Below, one piece after another: positions 48,829 through 59,800 of a stretch of 64,000 nucleotides of DNA. The notes under the pieces are model-generated. The model was not told the origin of the DNA. It worked only from the letters and a program-made list of their open reading frames with translations, and did no database searches. Positions within the stretch are counted from its first letter, which is position 1, and every line of letters starts with the position of its first letter. This DNA is from Mallotus nudiflorus (Eukaryota > Streptophyta > Magnoliopsida > Malpighiales > Euphorbiaceae). Where the stretch lies: the NCBI GenBank assembly GCA_947683625.1, contig CANTUR010000124.1:1550001-1614000 (forward strand), written 5' to 3'. Position numbers and translations under genes: made by a program.

Positions 48829-49230
48829 CTACTAAGACTAGGAAAGCCCTTAATTTTGTACTTGGCTATAGAGAAAGACGCAATTAGTGCAATGTTGGAG
48901 TAAGTAGGAGAAAGGAGAGTCGAGCATGTTGTATATTATGAGTAAGAAGCTTATATCGTATAAAGCCAATTACAATATATTAGAAAGAACCTACTTGGTT
49001 GTGATTTGGGCAACAAAGAAGCTACGACATTACTTCTAGTCTTACAAGATTCAAGCAGTTTCTAAGCACGATCCTTTTAGATATCTCCAATATACCTGTC
49101 ACTGACAGGAAAATTAGTTAGATGGTTAGTTCTACTTACTGAATTTGACATAGATTATGTTACTAAAAAGTGATAAAAGGAAGAGTTATGGCAGACTTCT
49201 AGGCTTAGAATCTAGTAGACGATGGATAAG
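48829..49230 (+). pseudogene. Ogre copy B native RNase H (broken)
   Basis: Continues RT after a stop (CAA-like position changed to TAA). Remnants include LRLGKPLILYLAIE, ISAMLE, KSYKIQAVSKHDP and KLVRWLVLLTEFDIDY, with frameshifts. Confidence 0.75.
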
Positions 49231-49730
49231 AAGAGCAGTTAGAATTTTTGAATGAACATCTAGAGGCAATAGAAATCCAAACATGGAAAATATACTTTGA
49301 TGGAGCAGTGAACAGTAGAGGGGCATGCATTGGTGTTATTTTGGTCTCACTAGAAAAAGAAGTAATTTCGATGGCAAAGAGGCTAGAATTCAAAGTCACT
49401 AATAATCAAGCTAAATATGAAGCCTACATTTTCAATCTAGAAGCACTCAGGAATATGGGGGTAGAAGAGGTGATAGTGTATAAGGATTTGATGCTGATAG
49501 TGAAACAGATCGCCAAGGAGTGGGAAAAAAAGGAAGACAAGTTAAAGCCATATTAGGATTATTCAGCTATAATCCTATTATCCTTCACGCAATACAAATT
49601 CATATACTTACCCTAAGAGGAGAATCAGATGGCAGATGCGTTGGCCACTCTAGCTTCGATATGGGAAGGAGGTGGATGAACATAAATGAAGCCTCTTATC
49701 TTAGTAAGGGCCCATATTCCTTACTATGAG
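49231..49730 (+). pseudogene. Ogre copy B archaeal-type RNase H
   Basis: A second RNase H domain: WKIYFDGAVNSRGACIGVIL, AKRLEFKVTNNQAKYEAYIF, VIVYKDLMLIVKQI and ADALATLAS after a frameshift. The catalytic Glu normally in the NNQAEYEA motif is Lys. This extra domain between RNase H and integrase is a hallmark of the Tat lineage. Confidence 0.8.
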
Positions 49731-49859
49731 GAGATTAGAATAATGTCAATCAACCTAGTAGAGAAACCTTAGTTTTATGATCTATAATGTTATCTTGAGA
49801 CATGACAATTCCTAGAGGAAGCTAATAGAAAAGAAAGAATGTCACTAAGGATGCTATCT

Positions 49860-51015
49860 CGGTAGTTTACTAGCCATAATGGGATGTTGTACAAAAGGAT
49901 GCCAGCTGGAGTGCACCTGAGATGTGTTGATAACGGTGAAGTGTAGAAAATCATGGAAGCAGTTCATGAGGGTGTATGTGGGCCGTATATGAATGGGATA
50001 GTCCTTGCTAAAAAGATAACTCGTCAAGGGTACTTCTGGCTAACCATAGAGGCAGATTGCGTGAAGTATGTAAAGAAATGCCACAATTGCCAAGTGTATG
50101 GTGATGTGAGCCACCTGCCTTCTATGGAACTTCAAGGATTGACCTTTCCTTGGCCATTTGCAGTTTGTGGAATTGACATTATCGGAGAGATAAGGCCAAA
50201 AACATCCAACGATCATCATTACATTATAGTAGCAATTGACTATTTCTCTAAATTGGTAGAAGCTGAATCATTCACAACTGTAGGGGTGAAATAAATGGCT
50301 AGGTTCATGGAGAAAAATATAATTTGTCGATATGGGTTGCCTTATCATGTCATCATTAATAATGGTGTTTATTTTATGGCAGCAATGACCACTCTATTGG
50401 AAGAATACAAAATCGAGCTTCATAGATCATCCCTTTACAAACCATAAGTAAACAGGGTCATAGAAGCAACAAAAAAGAATGTGAAAAGGATCTTGGCTAA
50501 GATACTGGAAAATTATAAAGACTGGGCAAGTTACCTATAGTTTGCATTATGGGGATACAAAACCACCGTTAGAATGTCAATATGAGCCACTCCGTATTCT
50601 CTGTTATATGGGTGTGAAGCTGTGTTGATAGTTAAGGTTAAAATCTAGTTATTAAGGGTTCTCCTAGAGTCTAAAATCCCTAAGTATCAATGGGTAGAGA
50701 GCCGATTAGCACAACTGACGTTATTAGATGAAAAGAGGATAAAGACCATGTACCACTCTCAGTTGTACCAGAAAAGATAGCTTGGGCTTATAACAAGAAG
50801 ATTAAGCCAAGTAAGATCAAAGAGGGTGACTTGGTCTTAAAGCTCACTAGGCCAATTATGACTGATCCACGGGGAAAATTCAAGCCGAACTAGAAAGGTC
50901 CCTACCAAGTAAAGAAGTTATTTTCCAAAGGGGCTACTATTCTGTCTGACTTAGAGGGAAATGAATTCAGAGAGCCCATCAACATGGATAAACTCAAGAA
51001 ATACTCGCTAAGGTG
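49860..51015 (+). pseudogene. Ogre copy B integrase (broken)
   Basis: The HHCC zinc finger (VHEGVCGPYMNG, CHNCQVYGD) is followed by the catalytic core (FAVCGIDIIGEI, INNGVYF where the second catalytic Asp is Asn, RVIEATKKN) and a C-terminal part ending NMDKLKKYSLR. Several stops (e.g. after TTVGVK) interrupt it. The integrase inserts element DNA into the genome in functional relatives. Confidence 0.85.
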
Positions 51016-51399
51016 AAAACCTTAAAAGAGGCTGCCTAGGCAAAAGTTAGAGACAGAAAAAGGAAAAAGTAAAAAGTCCTGATGGATTAAAAACTTGAAA
51101 AGGCAGTCCAAGCAAAAGTAAAAGACATATAAAAGGAGAGAGAGAGGAAAAGAAAATAGTTAGTTGGAAAACTTGCAAGGGTAAGCCAATTAGCGATAGG
51201 AGATATGTAAGAAAAAAATTATATAGTCTTGTTGTGTTTAAATTAAATGGAATGGATTGCCTTTATTATTGAAAACATTGCATGAAATGCTTATTACACA
51301 TTGTCTAACTCAAAAGGAGATCCCGTCCAGCAAGAAAGTACATAAAAAGACTAAATTTCATAAACTAAACTAATATCGTTTGCTTCTCTTGTGACTCCC
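51016..51399 (+). other. Post-integrase spacer of Ogre copy B
   Basis: A Lys/Glu-biased segment following the integrase stop, purine-rich on the + strand (GAGAGAGAGGAAAAGAAAATAG), separating pol from the convergent antisense gene. No product is supported. Confidence 0.5.
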
Positions 51400-52544
51400 C
51401 TAGGCACTCGATGCTTGTAATGCCATTGTCCTTTTAATTCTTATAAATTCATTCATTTCTACCTGTTGTAGTTGAATCCATGCCTTATACTGGTTATCAA
51501 TAAACTGATCTCTACTATAGTTAATAAACCTCTGGATGATTGTATGAGGCCAAGTAGCAATCATATTGTCCAAAAAGTTTTGAGAAAGAGGCCCTGGTTC
51601 AGACTCATGCACTAGTTCCACAATTTGCTATTTCTGTACATATTACCTGTAAAGCTGAGTCAGATTATAGAAAATGGCAAAATTGAGGCTGACCAAGGGA
51701 ATACAGTAGGTATAAGACTAGAGGGTCATGTGCTGCAATCTCCATCATGGGCACATCCACTAAATTAGAGTATCAGGGAATGTAGACAACCAACTATGAG
51801 TATCTTCTGGGATAGGATGAAGTCTCCTAGTACGATAGTGTTTGGCCTTATAATAAGTAATGTCTTTAGGTGGCTCGAGCAACCTCAGTTTCTCTTACAA
51901 CCAAGCCTGCAGGAATGACAAATGAGTAAGAATGATGGAAAGTAGAAGATGGTAAGAGGAAGAAGAGACTCACCTTTAGCAAAAAAGGACTTATATAGAA
52001 TTGCCTAGTCTCAAAGAAGTTGTTAAGCCCAATAATAGTCTCATTTAGAATGAGGGGGAAAGGGTGCAGTCCACTCTCCACTTGGTTTAGAACATGAAAG
52101 ATCTTTGGGTCACAGTTGCTAGAGGGGGAAACTAATAAAAACTGAGCATACAAGCAAAGTGTTATCATTTAAAGCTAGGGAACCTCACTGCTATCTATAG
52201 CCGTTACAGTTTCTATAAAAGGGCTCAGCAAAATTCATTGTTGAAAATGTGGTGGAGAGAGGAGGGGACATATTGAACAACCTTTCCATTTGATATTGAA
52301 TGGTGTGCAAATCCAGGGTTGCGACTGAAAGAATGATGATCTGTCAAGCAGAATCTATTTGAGAGCCTAAGATAGCTTCAAATTCTTATAGCAAGGGGCA
52401 AATCTCCACTATATTAAACTAAAAAACATATTTTTGAGGATCCCAAAACTGAGAAAGAACGTGAAATGGCTCTATTCTAGCCCATGACCTACCTTCCAAA
52501 CTTTTCAGACTTGGTTGTAACTGTTTTAAGCTTCTCTTAGTCAT
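51400..52544 (-). pseudogene. Antisense gene 1 of Ogre copy B, DUF7745-like
   Basis: On the strand opposite to gag-pol. It starts at the ATG at 52544 (MTKRSLKQLQPSLKSLE) and contains LSQFWDPQKYVF, then FNIVEICPLL and EFEAILGS, resembling the N-terminus of plant DUF7745 proteins (a widespread TE-associated family of unknown function). A GT-AG intron after FYISPFLLK (donor about 51974) rejoins at AWLVRETEVARA. The C-terminus is LSQNFLDNMIATWPHT...MALQASSA, with its stop at 51400-51402. In-frame stops occur at positions fitting Gln codons. The family name is recognised from memory of the motif, and the function is unknown. Confidence 0.6.
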
Positions 52545-53032
52545 GATTGGGGGTTAGAATGCTATCTAGGAAAAGAGAATAAAGGGAAGTGATGAGATAA
52601 AGAAATTAAGGATTTTAAAGAGGTTTTAAGGGGGGTTTTTATAGCTGTAAGATTGACATGTAGAGGCATTCGCCTGAACGCCTCTATGTTTAGGCGACGC
52701 CTCTATGAGAAGAGGCGAATTATCCGTCGTCTCTTCATATAGAGGCAACGCCCCTATAACATGCAGGATAGGTCTTCACATTGTTGGAAATTCTCTGGGT
52801 TGTATATGTAAAGTCATAATATAACATTTCATAAATAAAAAGGTTTCCATTCATTTAAAATTTTGCCAAAAATTAAGTTTAAAGCCATAATTATCATCCA
52901 TCCAGCATATAATATGAAGGTGTAAAAAATAAAAAAGAATCAATTTAGACAGTAAGAGGACGACAATGTAAAGCATCCAATGTTTCTAGATAGGACATCC
53001 CTATGCTAGAAAAAATCTCCAGAGGGTCCTTT
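52545..53032. other. Spacer between the two antisense genes
   Basis: Contains the upstream region of antisense gene 1 with a palindrome cluster (52660-52760). The remainder is AT-rich, and I see no gene. Confidence 0.5.
52660..52760. repeat. Palindrome cluster GAGGC-n-GCCTC (upstream of antisense gene 1)
   Basis: Includes GAGGCATTCGCCT, TAGGCGACGCCTCTA, GAGGCGAATTATCCGTCGTCTC and GAGGCAACGCCCC within 100 bases, about 115-215 bases before the antisense start codon. Confidence 0.8.
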
Positions 53033-55696
53033 TTACTCATCACTCTCAGACTCATCGGCCTCCTCGTCAGCTGGCTCATTCACAGGCTCATTAGCTGGCT
53101 CATCTATAGAAGCATCAATAGGGTGAGTCCCATCATCATCGCTACTATCCTCAGACTCCTCATCGGTTGCCCCTTCCTCCTTATCGCCTTTGACCTGAAG
53201 AGCGGTGAGCTGGCACTCAAGGGCAGTGATCTTAGCCTAACTGGCCTCAACTCGATCATGTCAAAGCACAATAAAAGGTAAAAAATCATGAAAGCATACA
53301 TACATGTAGAAATAAAGTTTATTTTGTGTTTACCTTCTACTGCTGAGTCACCTACATCAGGAAGTCCTTGTGGGCCTTAATCACTCAGTACTTATAATTC
53401 CCCTAATCTCGAGGTAGTTGTTCTATTGATAATATTAGAATTAACCATATATTATAAGACTTTAGAACACAATTATGAAAAAAGAAAACTTACATGGGTA
53501 GTAGTCTTTGGAAAGAATGCTGGCTCCAGAGTTATATCCAACATAAAAAACTGATGAGAGAGCTCACCAGAATGCACCAGTAATGAGTCGACAGATCAGG
53601 AGTAATAGTGAGTCTATTGGCCACTACCTGGGATCAAGAATTGAAAGGATCTGTAGAGGAAGGTGCCCTAGAAGAAGAACCCTTACCATTGGGAATGATG
53701 TGTGGACACTGATGAGGCCTCTCCTGTGCAAAAGGCTTAGGGCGAGGAGCAAGTGCCCTAGGTGCTACCTAAAAGATGAAAGATAAGTCAGGGAATAACA
53801 TCTGTAAGTAAATATAAAATAAGTAAAATAAAACATTGCATGCTCACTTGAAGTGTAGGTGTAGGAAAAGGCACTCATTGTAGAAGATGAGCCTGTGTAA
53901 AGTCCACATAGTGAGACTTTCTCTGCTCATAATAGTTTACGGCATCCTCTCTTTATAGGGCATGATCGAGCTTAACTCCCTCTAACTCCCTCTTACTCAT
54001 ATGTCCAGAAGATATATCGAGGAGGAGCAAGAGATGGACGCCTCACTCAGGCACCTGACCGCCAATGATGTATCCTCTCCTCGAGGAACCATACTCTACA
54101 ATCAGAGCCTCTAAGCAAAACCCTCTTCCTAGATAGAGGGATAAAGTAAATTATAGCTTACATCCACCCTGCCTGAGGGCCCCATAAGTTTGGACATAGT
54201 TGCACGGATAAATAAGTAAGTGGATAAATAATTAATAAATTTATGGCTAATTTCAGTTACATTTATAAGTATTTACCTCTTCATAAGTAAGTGTGTTCAA
54301 TTACTCACAGTGGATGTGAACATGAGCCACAGTCCTCCTCCAGGCCCAGCTAGGACCCCATCTCACTATCGTAGGGAAGGGAGTTTCATGGACCTTGGTA
54401 ATCCCCATGATCAGCTTTAGCTCCAGAGCTCAGTCTTACAAAAGAAGCAAAGGGTTGTCAGTGAAATCAGATAGCAATGGTTGGGATGGAATATAAAGGG
54501 AGAAGAGAAAGTAAAATACCAATATGGCGTGCCAGAAACTGCAGAGTCACCTAGCTCCGAGCACCAACTCATCCATGCTCCTATAAAGATAAACTAAGGC
54601 ACAACTGCCCCAATCATAGGTCACCACCAAATCTAGATCCCTCAGAGGCATCATAAAGCTCAAGTCTATAGAGATGGTTGTGTCGACAAAGAGTGTAGTG
54701 CCCAGCAGATAAATAAGGAAAGTGTTCCACCTGGTCGATCTGTAGGAGTGTAGTGGCTGCCTCAACTCTAGCATGGGTGTAGAAGCTCCTAATTGACTTG
54801 AGCTTCACTATGTGGGTCCCCTTCATGTCTGGGACCATCCCAAGCAGATGCTCAATGAAAGCGAGATGGTCAGGGGATAATTAGTGGAGGCTAGCATTGA
54901 AAGGAACAGAATCCCCAGCACGAGTGATGCTAGTAACTACGGTAAAGGCTATCGGGTCTAGGGTGAACTCCCTAAAAGGAAGATGAAATGTATGAGTGGT
55001 GTTAGACTACCTCTCTATCAGGGCATGCAAGGGTTGGTAATCTGTACGCCCTTGTTGTGTTGGGAGTGCCAGGATAAAGTCAGAGAAGCCGGTATAGTGA
55101 ATTCAAGTATGTACAGCCTTAAAAAGCTCGTCATACTAGATGCGCACATAGCTAAAGTTCCTAGCACCTTTGAGGGTGTGGGCATCGAGCTGAGGGAGTA
55201 AAACAGATAGTAGAATTGTCATTTTATGCAATAATATTTCAAATTTTTATCGAGTCCTTTTGCTGAGGTGAACACCTTTGTCAAAGAGGCAATTGCCTCA
55301 ATGATGAGGCGTCGCCTCCAAATCTAGAGGAGATTGCCTCATTACACTTGAAGAGGTGAACGCCTTTTTATGAAGAAGCAATTGCCTCTTCATGATGGCA
55401 ATTTGATAAAATGATTTAAAATCTCAATTTTTAATCCATAAAATTCAATTTCTTTCAGTTAAATTGATGAACATGTATATATAAATAGTAACCCGATGTT
55501 ATTTGATGATATTTGCAAGAAAAAATTAAAGAAATTGGGTAGTAACCTCTCTGGTGGCCAAGCCGCAGATATGGGATTGTATGTCCACAAACAGGGGGAT
55601 CTCATCTCCGATATTAAGCTTGAAACTCCAATAGGGATGCACTGTGGGTGTCATAGGGTCCCACAGAGGCAAATCTGGGGTCTGTGCAATGTCCAT
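53033..55696 (-). pseudogene. Antisense gene 2 of Ogre copy B, plant mobile domain (PMD) protein
   Basis: Exon 1 is 55696-55547 (MDIAQTPDLPLWDPMTPTV, 50 codons, GT donor), followed by an intron with palindromes. Exon 2 starts near 55185 and contains LSPDHLAFIEHLLG and then the PMD core after a frameshift: FLIYLLGTTLFVDTT, LRDLDLVVTYDWGSCALV, YLYRSMDEL (54750-54550). Later exons are less clear, through about 53530. The end is an acidic tail, EEGATDEESEDSSDDDG...ADESESDE, with its stop at 53033-53035. PMD genes (MAIL1/MAIN family) are linked to silencing and development in Arabidopsis, and Tat elements are known to carry antisense PMD ORFs. Stops at Gln-like positions and the frameshift make it a pseudogene here. 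Confidence 0.75.
55270..55395. repeat. Palindrome cluster GAGGC-n-GCCTC (intron 1 of antisense gene 2)
   Basis: Includes AGAGGCAATTGCCTC, GAGGCGTCGCCTC, AGAGGTGAACGCCT and GAAGCAATTGCCTC. Confidence 0.8.
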
Positions 55697-55998
55697 ATCA
55701 GAGAATGAGGAAGAAAGAAAAAGGAGAGAAAAAGGGTAAAAAGAGAAAATTAAAAAGGTGAAAGTGACCTTTGAAAGAGAAAAGTGAGAATTTATATGAT
55801 TATGGCGGGAGAGGAAAATTAAAAGAAAGGAAGATAAGGGGAAGAGGGTGAGGCCCACTTGGTGAAATAAAACATAGAACGGCCTATGGCCTATTAAAAA
55901 AAAAACCCCTGAACAAGAATTTTTACATCACTGCTCAGGTATATCCCAGAATCAATCTTTGGATAAGAATATTCTGATCAAAGCATTAAGAAGAAAAA

Positions 55999-56299
55999 GC
56001 GTCTGGTCAGATTTGAATCCCTAAAGTACATGAAAGAACAAACGTATGGTCGGGTTTGAATCCCCAAAGTGTGTGAAAGAACAAGCATATGGTTAGGTTT
56101 GAATCCCCAAAGTGCGTGAAAGAACAAGTGTCTGGTCAGGTTTAAATCCCTGAAGTGCATGAAAAAACAAGCATTTGGTCAGGTTTGAATCCCCAAAGTA
56201 CGTGAAAGAACAAGCATCTGGTCGAGTTTGAATCCCTGAAGTGCGCATCTCAGGAGGTGTCTGGTCGGGTTTGAATCCCTAAAGTGCATTCTTCTTTTA
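55999..56299 (+). repeat. 43-bp tandem repeat, seven units
   Basis: Seven units of exactly 43 bases without indels. Each unit reads about TCTGGTCAGGTTTGAATCCC, then CAAAGTGCGTGAAAGAACAA, with G/A and C/T differences; the last two units diverge at their 3' ends. The array lies in the 3' UTR of Ogre copy B. Confidence 0.95.
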
Positions 56300-56871
56300 C
56301 TGAGTAATTCTCGATCTAGGAAAACCTAGGTTTTATGCCAAACTATAATGAGTAATTGATTGAGCTGTGAAAATCTAAGGAATATGGTTACGTTTTATCT
56401 CTTTTTACTGAGTGGATACTGGGACATGCTCAAGATTCATGCCAAACGATAATGAGTAACTGATAAGGCCAAGAAAACCTGAGGAACTCAGTTACATTTC
56501 ATCTCTTCTAATAGAGTGACTTCTCGAGCCAGGAAAACTTAGGAATCACACAAAATTTATAAAGAGTAGCTGATTGGGTTAGCTTAACCCGAGGATCATG
56601 GCTACATTTCTCTTTTGTCTCTACTGAGTGGATACTGGGTCATGCTTAAGATTCACACCAAACTATAATGAGTAACTGATTGGGCCAAGAAATCTAAGGA
56701 ACACGATTATGTTTCATCTCTTTTATTGAGTGATTTCTTGAGCCAGGAAAACTTAGGAATCACGCCAAATTGATAAGAGTAACTAATTGGGTTAGCTTAA
56801 CTTGAGGATCATGGTTGCGTTTCTCTTCTGTCCTTACTGAGTGAATACTGGGCCATGCTTAAGATTCATGA
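56300..56871 (+). repeat. Nested ~215-bp tandem repeat (two ~107-bp halves)
   Basis: The phrase ACTGAGTGGATACTGGG recurs at 56407, 56623 and 56836 (periods 216 and 213). Each unit is two related halves, one with CATGCTTAAGATTCA and the other with TTCTCGAGCCAGGAAAACT. The array ends at the 3' LTR junction. Confidence 0.9.
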
Positions 56872-57149
56872 CAAAGGCAATAAAATACAAAACACATATG
56901 GAGGCCAGCCGCAAGGTTTGGTGGGCTTTCCAAAAGTCCATACCCAGTTTTCAAAATCGATCTCTGATAACGGCTTCTGGGAACCTTCGTGGAATCCAGT
57001 TGCTGTACAGTGTGTTCCGACTTTCATCCCAGTGGTGACTCCATCTCTGTTTTGGGCCCCAAGCCCACTATGTATTTCCTAGTGAGCCCTGAGCTTGCAC
57101 AGTGCTGTGGTTGCCAACACTTAGGCACGCGACCAAAATCGCCGTCTAT
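56872..57149 (+). repeat. Ogre copy B 3' LTR (5' part missing)
   Basis: Matches 43614-43883 (GGAGGCCAG, GGGCTTTCCAAAAG, CGGCTTCTGGGAACC, CCCCAAGCCCACTATGTATT) and ends in the same CTATA. The 5' part of the LTR is absent: the tandem array joins directly into the LTR interior. Confidence 0.85.
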
Positions 57150-58582
57150 AATAGTATTATAATTTTAACAATTTCAATAGCTAATAGAGAAAATATATTT
57201 CCATATAAGCTTATTTTTTTCTATTTCAGCCCTTAATATTTCCATTTCAACGCATGTATGTTGAACATTTGTATGATCAAATGTTAATCCATCCTGATTT
57301 TGACTTTAATAAACATTTTTGGACCACTAATGCTTTGTATTCAAGTGTGTTTATAAGTTTAGGTACATGATTATACTCAATAATAGCTAGGACAATAGAC
57401 CTAGTTTAAAACTAAGTTTAAGGGCAATTTAAACTCATTTTAAGCCTTCAAAGATCCCTACATATGTCCCTTAAAGCATAGGAAGTAAACTAAGTGCAAA
57501 GGAGGTCGTTTGGAGCCAAAACAATTAAGATTCTTTAGGCTAACCTATGCTCGCAATCCTAAGCCCTACCCTTATGATCCCGAGCCCATGCTCACAATCC
57601 CGAGTTGCCTTATGACCAACATTTAGAAAAAAGGTTACCACACTCACAGTCCACCCTTACAATCTCGAGCACCACCCTTACGATCCCAAGCATACGCTCA
57701 TAATTTTAAGTTATTAGTGAGTAGTTTTAAATGGGTAAAGTTATGAGCAACGATCATATTTTTCAATACTCATGATCTTGAGCCTATGCTCACAATTCTG
57801 AGCATGCTAAATCTTGCAAAAGCTAAAATTATATTTAATGAGGGATAAGAAGGTTATGGACGAAATGGCTTCCAATAACTATTTTTCACTCGCCAACTAT
57901 AAAATCAAGACTTGAAACTTCATTTAAAAAGTCAGACAAGTTAGTTGAGCTTATTGAATTCTTAAAATACTTTTGAGCATATTCAATTCTTTAAAAAATT
58001 CTTCATTGTTATTAAGTGTTGGTTATGTGCTAGGTCAGCTCTCTTCTTCATCTTTTTTCTTAAGTTAAAAAAGGGAATTGACGAGTTAATGCTAGTGAGT
58101 TTGGTTTAAGTGTAAGCCTTAAATACTCGGAGTTATTGTTATGGTTAGAGCTTAGCTTAGAAAAACTCATTGTGTTATAAAGGTTAGAGTTGACCTTTAA
58201 AACTTTTATAAACTCATTCTTGATTAATAAGATTGGTGTGGGTGCTCAAGATCCTAATTTTGGGATAAATTAAGTGGAGATGTAAATTCAATTTGTGAAT
58301 CGAACTCCTTAAATTATTGAGTTCTTGAATTCTCTTCTCACTTTGCTACTAAAGTCTTTTTTTTAGTTCTTAATCAATCTTTAATCTTTCTAAATTTTTT
58401 ATTTATCCTATCCACCCCTTGTAAGGTCTCTTTCAATGTATTTCTTATGCGTCTCTATTCGGAGTATTAGAGGTGAAAGAGATTAAAAATAAAAGTTTAA
58501 AAGTTATATAAATTGCAATGAAAGTTAAAGGGTGTTATAAACCAAATGAGCAAAGTTGAGAGGTGAAAAATATGCATTTAGC
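57150..58582. other. Intergenic region with a CCCGAG-word array
   Basis: Between 57540 and 57800 the words GCTCACAATCCCGAG and CCCTTATGATCCCGAG recur in diverged form. Style and base use recall the GAGCATC array at 30.5-31.9 kb, so this may be a retroelement remnant. No gene is seen elsewhere in the stretch. Confidence 0.45.
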
Positions 58583-58775
58583 TTTTTTTTTTTATTTTTT
58601 ATCTAAACCACCGGTGTTATTAGTCCACTAGACTTTAACTAATCTGGTTCGACTAGGTAGGACCAAAAAGGGCGGCAAATGTCTCCCAACAACTAATTCA
58701 ACACGGCTACATACAACAAAACTCGAACCTTGAGACCTTGCTTAAACAAGAATGACACTCTGCCAGTTAATCTCA
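58583..58775 (-). mobile_element. Probable tRNA-derived SINE
   Basis: On the minus strand an A-box-like TTAACTGGCAGAGTG (58770-58756) is followed about 30 bases later by a B-box-like GGTTCGAGT (58729-58721). A unique body comes next, and then an A-rich tail (T-run on the + strand at 58583-58600). About 190 bases is a normal plant SINE length. No target duplication is evident. Confidence 0.45.
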
Positions 58776-59122
58776 ATAGTTATTGGTTAATTTTTGAATT
58801 ATTTGTTTTATCAATAACTAGATGATATGATCTAGACATTAGCACTGATAGATTGTATACTAAGGGACAGTTAGACCTTTTGAATTAATTGAAACAAAAT
58901 TGTAAATGGAGATTGAATTCTCTATCTCAAGATGTCCATAGAGAGAAGTAGTTTACTTGACTACTCTTGCAATAATTACTTCAATGCCCTTGAACCACAT
59001 TATTAGTTTTTTTTTTTTTTACCTTGGAGAAGAGGGAGGCAAAGATGCAGCCTTTGATTTGTACAATAACATAAAGGAAGTAAAATCACAAAACTACTCA
59101 ATCGTGTGATCACATTAGTTAT

Positions 59123-59800
59123 AGGGTCTGTTTGGTTTAGTTGTTTACAGCAGTTAATAACTGATAGTGGTTACTGATAGCTGATAGCTAATAGATGTTA
59201 ATTGATAAATATGAAATGTTTGGTAAAATATTATTAGTTGTTGTTTGTATGTCAAATGACTATTAAAGGTATTATTTATTTATAAATATAATTTCATATA
59301 CTTTTTATAATTTTTTTAGTTATGCAAATTATTTAAAAATATATATAGTAATAATAAATAATTTATTGTATATATATTAAAATAATTAATATAAACTATT
59401 TTAAAAAATTTTAAAAATAAATATTATTGTATATTTTTTAAAAAATAATTATAGGAATAAATATAATAATAATTATTTAATTATTAATTATAATTTACAA
59501 CATTTATTTAACTATGAACTATAAAAAATGAATTACATACATTTAATTTTAATTTAAATGAAGTTATTTATTATTAGTTATTTTTAAATAAGGGTAAAAT
59601 AGTCTAAATAAAAAATAAATATAAATCAACTATTAGCTAATGGGGAAAAACTAAAAAATAGAGCTTATCAAATCAACAATTATTTTGAATAAAATAAACT
59701 ATTAGTTGTTAATTTTTGAATTTTACTAAATACCTAAATTCTAATTGATTGAGGAAAAATATCTATCAGATATTTCAATCAGTTAAACTAAATGCTCCCT
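59123..59800. mobile_element. Possible hAT-type MITE
   Basis: The left end AGGGTCTGTTTGGTTTAGTTG is partly mirrored by the right end (AGTTAAACTAAATGCTCCCT). The interior is AT-rich and non-coding with several further inverted words (TATTAGTTGTT, AACAACTAATA-like). An AGTTA word occurs at both flanks but does not align as a clean 8-bp duplication. Confidence 0.35.

Larger units (their letters stand above)
43283..57149 (+). mobile_element. Ogre/Tat-lineage Ty3 retrotransposon, copy B (13.9 kb, decayed)
   Basis: In order: 5' LTR fragment, primer-binding site, leader, gag, protease, RT, RNase H, archaeal-type RNase H, integrase, two antisense genes, tandem-repeat 3' UTR and truncated 3' LTR. The large size, protease style, double RNase H, antisense genes and repeat-rich 3' UTR all point to Tat/Ogre. 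The 5' LTR is cut by the MULE end. The 3' LTR keeps only its last ~280 bases. All frames are broken. Confidence 0.9.

Noticed and set aside
53003..53786. + strand frames of 92 and 67 codons
   Set aside because: They are the complement of the acidic tail and late exons of the antisense PMD gene.
55999..56299. CRISPR-like regular repeats
   Set aside because: Units are contiguous without unique spacers, in a plant retroelement 3' UTR.
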